64,000 bases of DNA, taken from NCBI GenBank assembly GCA_036405815.1, contig DASWWX010000034.1, positions 81,902 through 145,901 on the forward strand, given 5' to 3'. The position numbers were made by a program, and so were the translations under genes. The notes under the pieces are model-generated. The model was not told the DNA's origin, searched no databases, and saw only the letters and a program-made list of their open reading frames with translations. This stretch comes from Solimonas sp036405815 (lineage in GTDB: Bacteria > Pseudomonadota > Gammaproteobacteria > Nevskiales > Nevskiaceae). This document shows, in pieces, positions 60,390-64,000 of this stretch. The first letter of the stretch is position 1, and every line of letters starts with the position of its first letter.

Positions 60390-60722
60390 TTACTCGTCCG
60401 ACACGCGGATCGTGACGTGGCTGGTGGGCTTGGAGATGCGATCGGCGCGGCCCTTGGCGCGCGGCATGATGCGCTTCATGACCGGACCCTGGTCCACGAA
60501 GATTTCCTTCACCTTGAGTTCGTCGACGTCGGCGCCGTGGTTGTTTTCGGCGTTGGCGATCGCAGACTCGAGCACCTTGAACAGCAGGCGCGCGGGCTTG
60601 CGCGTCGAGTACTTCAGGATGTTGCGGGCCTCGTCCACCTTCTTGCCGCGGACGAGATCGGCGACCGCACGCGCCTTCTTCGGCGACATACGGACGAACT
60701 TGAGTACGGCTTGCGTCTGCAT
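60390..60722 (-). CDS. rplV: 50S ribosomal protein L22
   Basis: 110 residues; its loop (VKEIFVDQGPVMKRIMPRAKG) reaches the exit tunnel. VRMSPKKARAVADLVRGKKV is the N-terminal block. Gap to rpsS 11 bp. Confidence 0.98.
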   Translation of the reverse strand: MQTQAVLKFVRMSPKKARAVADLVRGKKVDEARNILKYSTRKPARLLFKVLESAIANAENNHGADVDELKVKEIFVDQGPVMKRIMPRAKGRADRISKPTSHVTIRVSDE

Positions 60723-60733
60723 GATCGTGATCC

Positions 60734-61012
60734 TCAGGTCTTGGCTTCGGCCTTCTTGTCGCCGTGACCCTTGAACGTACGGGTCGGGGCGAACTCGCCA
60801 AGCTTGTGGCCGACCATGTTGTCGGTCACGAACACCGGCATGTGCTGCTTGCCGTTGTGAACCTGGATCGTCAGGCCGACGAAATCCGGGGTGATCATGG
60901 AGCGGCGCGACCAGGTCTTGATCGGCTTCTTGATGCGCTGACCCGCCACCGCCTCGACCTTCTTGGCGAGGTGGTGATCGACGAACGGTCCCTTCTTGAC
61001 TGAACGCGGCAT
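60734..61012 (-). CDS. rpsS: 30S ribosomal protein S19
   Basis: 92 residues, 30S head. MPRSVKKGPFVDHHLAKKVE, TWSRRSMITPDFVGLTIQVH and VGHKLGEFAPTRTFKGHGD are diagnostic. Gap to rplB 12 bp. Confidence 0.98.
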   Translation of the reverse strand: MPRSVKKGPFVDHHLAKKVEAVAGQRIKKPIKTWSRRSMITPDFVGLTIQVHNGKQHMPVFVTDNMVGHKLGEFAPTRTFKGHGDKKAEAKT

Positions 61013-61024
61013 GACGTTACCTGC

Positions 61025-61858
61025 TTACTTCTTCGAGTGGCGGCTGCGCACGATGAACTTCTGCGTGCGCTTGTTGCTGCGGGTCTTGAGACCCTTGGTC
61101 TGCTGACCCCAGGGCGTGACCGGGTGCGGGTTACCCTGACCGGACTTGCCCTCACCACCACCGTGCGGGTGATCCACCGGGTTCATGACCACACCACGCA
61201 CGGTCGGGCGGATGCCCTTCCAGCGCTTGGCGCCGGCCTTGCCGTACTGGCGCAGGTTGTGCTCGTTGTTGCCGACTTCGCCGACCGTGGCACGGCACTC
61301 GGCCAGCACCTGGCGCATTTCGCCGGAGCGCAGACGGATCGTCGCGTACTCGGTTTCGCGCGCGACCAGCTGCACGGCGGCGCCGGCGGAACGCGCCAGC
61401 TGCGCGCCCTTGCCCGGACGCAGCTCGACGCAGTGAATCGTCGAACCCAGCGGGATGTTGCGCAGCGGCAGCACGTTACCCGCCTTGATCGGCGCATCGG
61501 AGCCGGACTGCAGCGTGTCGCCCACCGCGACGCCGCGCGGCGCGATGATGTAGCGGCGCTCGCCGTCGGCGTAGCACAGCAGCGCGATGTGCGCGCTACG
61601 GTTCGGATCGTATTCCAGGCGCTCAACCTTGGCCGGCACGCCGTCCTTGTTGCGCTTGAAGTCGATGAGGCGGTACTGCTGCTTCTGACCACCACCCTTG
61701 TGACGCGTGGTGATGTGACCGTTGTTGTTGCGGCCGCCCGTCGAGCTCTGCTTTTCCAGCAGCGGCCCGTAGGCTTCGCCCTTCCACAGGCCCGGCGTGA
61801 CCACCTTGACCTGGTGGCGCGTGCCCGCCGACGTGGGCTTGATCTTGACCAATGGCAT
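61025..61858 (-). CDS. rplB: 50S ribosomal protein L2
   Basis: 277 residues, required for subunit joining. The C-terminal MNPVDHPHGGGEGKS contains the invariant His of L2; GHITTRHKGGGQKQQYRLID is the N-terminal block. Gap to rplW 13 bp. Confidence 0.98.
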   Translation of the reverse strand: MPLVKIKPTSAGTRHQVKVVTPGLWKGEAYGPLLEKQSSTGGRNNNGHITTRHKGGGQKQQYRLIDFKRNKDGVPAKVERLEYDPNRSAHIALLCYADGERRYIIAPRGVAVGDTLQSGSDAPIKAGNVLPLRNIPLGSTIHCVELRPGKGAQLARSAGAAVQLVARETEYATIRLRSGEMRQVLAECRATVGEVGNNEHNLRQYGKAGAKRWKGIRPTVRGVVMNPVDHPHGGGEGKSGQGNPHPVTPWGQQTKGLKTRSNKRTQKFIVRSRHSKK

Positions 61859-61871
61859 CGTCGCTATCCCC

Positions 61872-62174
61872 TTAAGACGCCGCGCCGTTCAGGAAATCGA
61901 GTTCCTGACCCTTGGCGAGCGTGACGTAAGCCTTCTTCCAGTCGGAGCGCTTGCCTTCGAAACGACCGAAGCGCTTGCTCTTGCCCTTGACGACCAGCGT
62001 GCGCACCCCTTCAACTTTGACGTTGAAGAGCTTCTCGACCGCTTCCTTGATCTCCGGCTTCTCGGCGTTCTTCAACACCTTGAACACGGCCTGATTGCGC
62101 TTTTCAGCGACGCGCGTGCTCTTTTCCGAAATCACCGGGCCGAGGATGATCTGATGCATCCGCTCGATGTTCAT
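61872..62174 (-). CDS. rplW: 50S ribosomal protein L23
   Basis: 100 residues; tunnel-exit docking site for trigger factor and SRP. MHQIILGPVISEKSTRVAEK and FNVKVEGVRTLVVKGKSKRF are diagnostic. ATG at 62174 overlaps the rplD stop codon by 4 bp (ATGA). Confidence 0.98.
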   Translation of the reverse strand: MNIERMHQIILGPVISEKSTRVAEKRNQAVFKVLKNAEKPEIKEAVEKLFNVKVEGVRTLVVKGKSKRFGRFEGKRSDWKKAYVTLAKGQELDFLNGAAS

Positions 62175-62776
62175 TGCAGCCAGGCCTCCAGCTTCTTGAC
62201 CGCGTCCGCCGTCATCAGCACCTTTTCGTGGCGCAGCAGCGTGACCGGATTGAGGGCCTCGACGTCGCAAACCGCCACATGCGGGAGGTTGCGCGCGGAG
62301 AGGTACAGGTTCTGGTTCAGCTCACCGGTGACGATCAGGATGTCCTGCGAACCGACCTTCGCGAGCTGTTCGACCAGCCCCTTGGTCTTGGCGGACTCCA
62401 CGCCGAAGGACTCGGCGACGACCAGATGACCCTGGCGCGCCAGCTCGGCGACGATCGAGCGGATGGCGCCGCGGTACATCTTGCGGTTGACCTTCTGCGA
62501 GTGATCGCGCGGAATCGCGGCGAAGGTGCGACCGCCGCCGCGCCACAGGGGCGAGCGGATGGAGCCGGCGCGCGCGCGGCCGGTGCCCTTCTGCTTCCAC
62601 GGCTTCTTGCCGCCGCCGGAGACCTCACCCTTGGCGAGCTGCGCCTTGGTGCCCGAACGGCCGGCATTCATGTACGCCGTCACCACCTGATGAATCAGGG
62701 GCTCGTTGTACTCGGCGCCGAAAACCGCGTCGGAAACGGTGAGAGAGTTAGTGCTGTTGTGCAGTTGAATATTCAT
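62171..62776 (-). CDS. rplD: 50S ribosomal protein L4
   Basis: 201 residues. The internal loop GRSGTKAQLAKGEVSGGGKK and the following WKQKGTGRARAGSIRSPLWR extend into the tunnel; in E. coli L4 also represses the S10 operon. The leader where such control would occur was not resolved. Overlaps rplW by 4 bp. Confidence 0.98.
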   Translation of the reverse strand: MNIQLHNSTNSLTVSDAVFGAEYNEPLIHQVVTAYMNAGRSGTKAQLAKGEVSGGGKKPWKQKGTGRARAGSIRSPLWRGGGRTFAAIPRDHSQKVNRKMYRGAIRSIVAELARQGHLVVAESFGVESAKTKGLVEQLAKVGSQDILIVTGELNQNLYLSARNLPHVAVCDVEALNPVTLLRHEKVLMTADAVKKLEAWLQ

Positions 62777-62798
62777 TGCCGTTTTTCCCCAGTGGGCC

Positions 62799-63437
62799 TT
62801 ATGCCTTCACCGTGGGGCGGACGATGACATCGCCATTCGTCGCGCCCGGCACAGCCCCCTTCACCAGAAGGAGGTTGCGTTCCACATCCACCTTGACGAG
62901 GTCAAGATTCAGGGTGGTCACGCGGTCGGAGCCCATGTGACCCGCCATCTTCTTGCCCTTGAACACCTTGCCCGGGGCCTGACGCTGACCGATGGAGCCC
63001 GGCGCACGGTGCGACAACGAGTTACCGTGCGTCGCGCGACCGCCACCGAAATTCCAGCGCTTCTGCACGCCGGCAAAACCCTTGCCCTTGGAGACGCCGG
63101 TCACGTCCACGGCCTTGACGCCGTCGAACGCAGACACCTTGATCTCCGAGCCGGTCTGCAGATCCGCGCCTTCGCTATCGTCGAGGCGGATTTCCCACAG
63201 ACCACGACCGGCGGCAACACCGGCCTTCTTGTAATGACCGGTCAGCGCCTTGTTGACGCGACCCGCCTTCTGCTCACCGACGGCGACCTGCACCGCGCGG
63301 TAACCATCGTTCTCGACCGTCTTGACCTGGGTCACGCGGTTCGGCGTGCACTCGATCACGGTCACCGGAATGGCCGCACCAGCGTCGGTAAAGACGCGGG
63401 TCATGCCAGCCTTGCGGCCCACAATTGCAATCGTCAT
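62799..63437 (-). CDS. rplC: 50S ribosomal protein L3
   Basis: 212 residues. RATHGNSLSHRAPGSIGQRQ then PGKVFKGKKMAGHMG carries the glutamine region methylated by PrmB in E. coli. MTIAIVGRKAGMTRVFTDAG is the N-terminus. Gap to rpsJ 12 bp. Confidence 0.98.
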   Translation of the reverse strand: MTIAIVGRKAGMTRVFTDAGAAIPVTVIECTPNRVTQVKTVENDGYRAVQVAVGEQKAGRVNKALTGHYKKAGVAAGRGLWEIRLDDSEGADLQTGSEIKVSAFDGVKAVDVTGVSKGKGFAGVQKRWNFGGGRATHGNSLSHRAPGSIGQRQAPGKVFKGKKMAGHMGSDRVTTLNLDLVKVDVERNLLLVKGAVPGATNGDVIVRPTVKA

Positions 63438-63449
63438 GTCCGTTTCTCC

Positions 63450-63767
63450 TTAGTTCAGCGAGATCTGGACTTCGACGCCCGCGGGCAGATCGAGCTTCGA
63501 CAGTGCGTCCACGGTCTTTTCCGTGGGGTCGACGATCTGCATCAGACGCTTGTGCGTGCGGATTTCGTACTGGTCGCGCGCGTCCTTGTCGACGTGCGGC
63601 GAGACCAGAACGGTGAAGCGTTCCTTGCGGGTGGGCAGAGGGATCGGTCCACGGACCACAGCCCCGGTACGCTTCGCAGTCTCAACGATTTCCTTCGCCG
63701 ATTTGTCGATCAGACGATGGTCGAAAGCCTTGAGCCGGATGCGAATGGATTGGCTAGTCGCTGCCAT
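63450..63767 (-). CDS. rpsJ: 30S ribosomal protein S10
   Basis: 105 residues, also the NusE partner of NusB in antitermination. IRIRLKAFDHRLIDKSAKEI, VRGPIPLPTRKERFTVL and ISL at the C-terminus are diagnostic. First gene of the cluster, preceded by GGAAGAA and 85 bp behind tuf. Confidence 0.98.
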   Translation of the reverse strand: MAATSQSIRIRLKAFDHRLIDKSAKEIVETAKRTGAVVRGPIPLPTRKERFTVLVSPHVDKDARDQYEIRTHKRLMQIVDPTEKTVDALSKLDLPAGVEVQISLN

Positions 63768-63801
63768 GCGGGTTCTTCCGGTTTAAAGAGCGGGAACAAA
63801 A

Positions 63802-63826
63802 GGGGCGCGAATTGTATTCGCGCCCC
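63802..63826 (-). terminator. terminator between tuf and rpsJ
   Basis: On the minus strand, an 11-bp perfect stem (GGGGCGCGAAT/ATTCGCGCCCC, 3-base loop) is followed by TTTTGTT. It ends tuf transcription, so rpsJ probably has its own promoter in the remaining bases or depends on readthrough. Confidence 0.85.
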
Positions 63827-63852
63827 CAGCCTTTGTAAAGCAGGTTTTTGGC

Positions 63853-64000
63853 TTACGCCAGAATCTTGGTGACGACGCCTGCGCCGACGGTACGGCCGCC
63901 CTCGCGGATGGCGAAGCGAACGCCTTCTTCCATCGCGATCGGGTTGATCAGTTCCACCGTCATCTGAACGTTGTCGCCCGGCATCACCATCTCCTGCTCG
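63853..64000 (-). CDS. tuf: elongation factor Tu, C-terminal end (5' part outside window)
   Basis: The last 48 codons plus stop are visible. EQEMVMPGDNVQMTVELIN and FAIREGGRTVGAGVVTKILA are the invariant C-terminus of EF-Tu. Delivers aminoacyl-tRNA to the ribosome. Its position before rpsJ, with a terminator between, matches the str-S10 junction of many gammaproteobacteria. Confidence 0.98.
   Translation of the reverse strand, partial: EQEMVMPGDNVQMTVELINPIAMEEGVRFAIREGGRTVGAGVVTKILA

Overview
The window is a high-GC, densely coded bacterial chromosome segment. The complete S10-spc-alpha ribosomal cluster in gammaproteobacterial order at the right end fits a gammaproteobacterium. So do a FabR/DesT-like repressor divergent from a desaturase/ferredoxin-reductase pair, a PA2779/PA2778-type gene pair, an OMPLA phospholipase, an IlvL-like leader peptide and a large TonB receptor. 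The composition would suit the Nevskiales/Xanthomonadales side of the class, but that placement is inference. No tRNA, rRNA, CRISPR array, insertion sequence or prophage was seen.

Left part (1-14.8 kb): a TonB-dependent receptor cut by the window edge, followed by small metabolic and redox genes (FMN reductase, DUF1993, CAP-domain protein, dienelactone hydrolase, cupin, an alpha/beta hydrolase-MFS pair, a flavodoxin). Next is a two-gene unit: a PA2779-like membrane protein and a PA2778-like C39 peptidase/TPR lipoprotein. The codon for the peptidase's catalytic cysteine is TGA, in an otherwise intact frame; this is the most unusual observation here. Then come a SET-domain methyltransferase, a GFA-type zinc protein, a cyclic-nucleotide-binding/EAL fusion and a protein with a histone-like tail.

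Middle part (14.8-31 kb): a fatty-acid desaturase and its ferredoxin reductase, divergent from a TetR repressor across a control region with two similar 16-bp palindromes; a cold-shock gene with a strong terminator; a PhoX-like protein; glyoxalase I; and a sterol-desaturase-like enzyme. An ilv locus follows (leader peptide, attenuator, ilvG, ilvE) with no small acetolactate synthase subunit between the two enzymes. After it come a PAS-GGDEF-EAL protein, an RNA methyltransferase/monooxygenase/YheT operon, and an 18-residue Lys/Ala microprotein gene with a near-consensus ribosome binding site and its own terminator.

Next part (31-50 kb): a secreted Cys-type glutathione peroxidase, a 1068-residue BNR-repeat exoprotein with a GlyGly-CTERM-like tail, an orphan response regulator with a coiled-coil tail, and a tightly coupled dsbD-redoxin pair followed by an esterase-lipoprotein pair. 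Then a (Ser-Thr-Gly-Gly)12 repeat protein, a sodium:solute symporter, an isoaspartyl peptidase, a membrane class III nucleotide cyclase, an orphan AbiEi-like regulator behind an AT-rich promoter, and phospholipase A.

Right part (50-64 kb): rplQ-rpoA-rpsD-rpsK-rpsM-rpmJ-secY-rplO-rpmD-rpsE-rplR-rplF-rpsH-rpsN-rplE-rplX-rplN-rpsQ-rpmC-rplP-rpsC-rplV-rpsS-rplB-rplW-rplD-rplC-rpsJ, all transcribed leftward from behind a tuf gene whose 3' end enters at the right edge. The cluster is bounded by clear intrinsic terminators.
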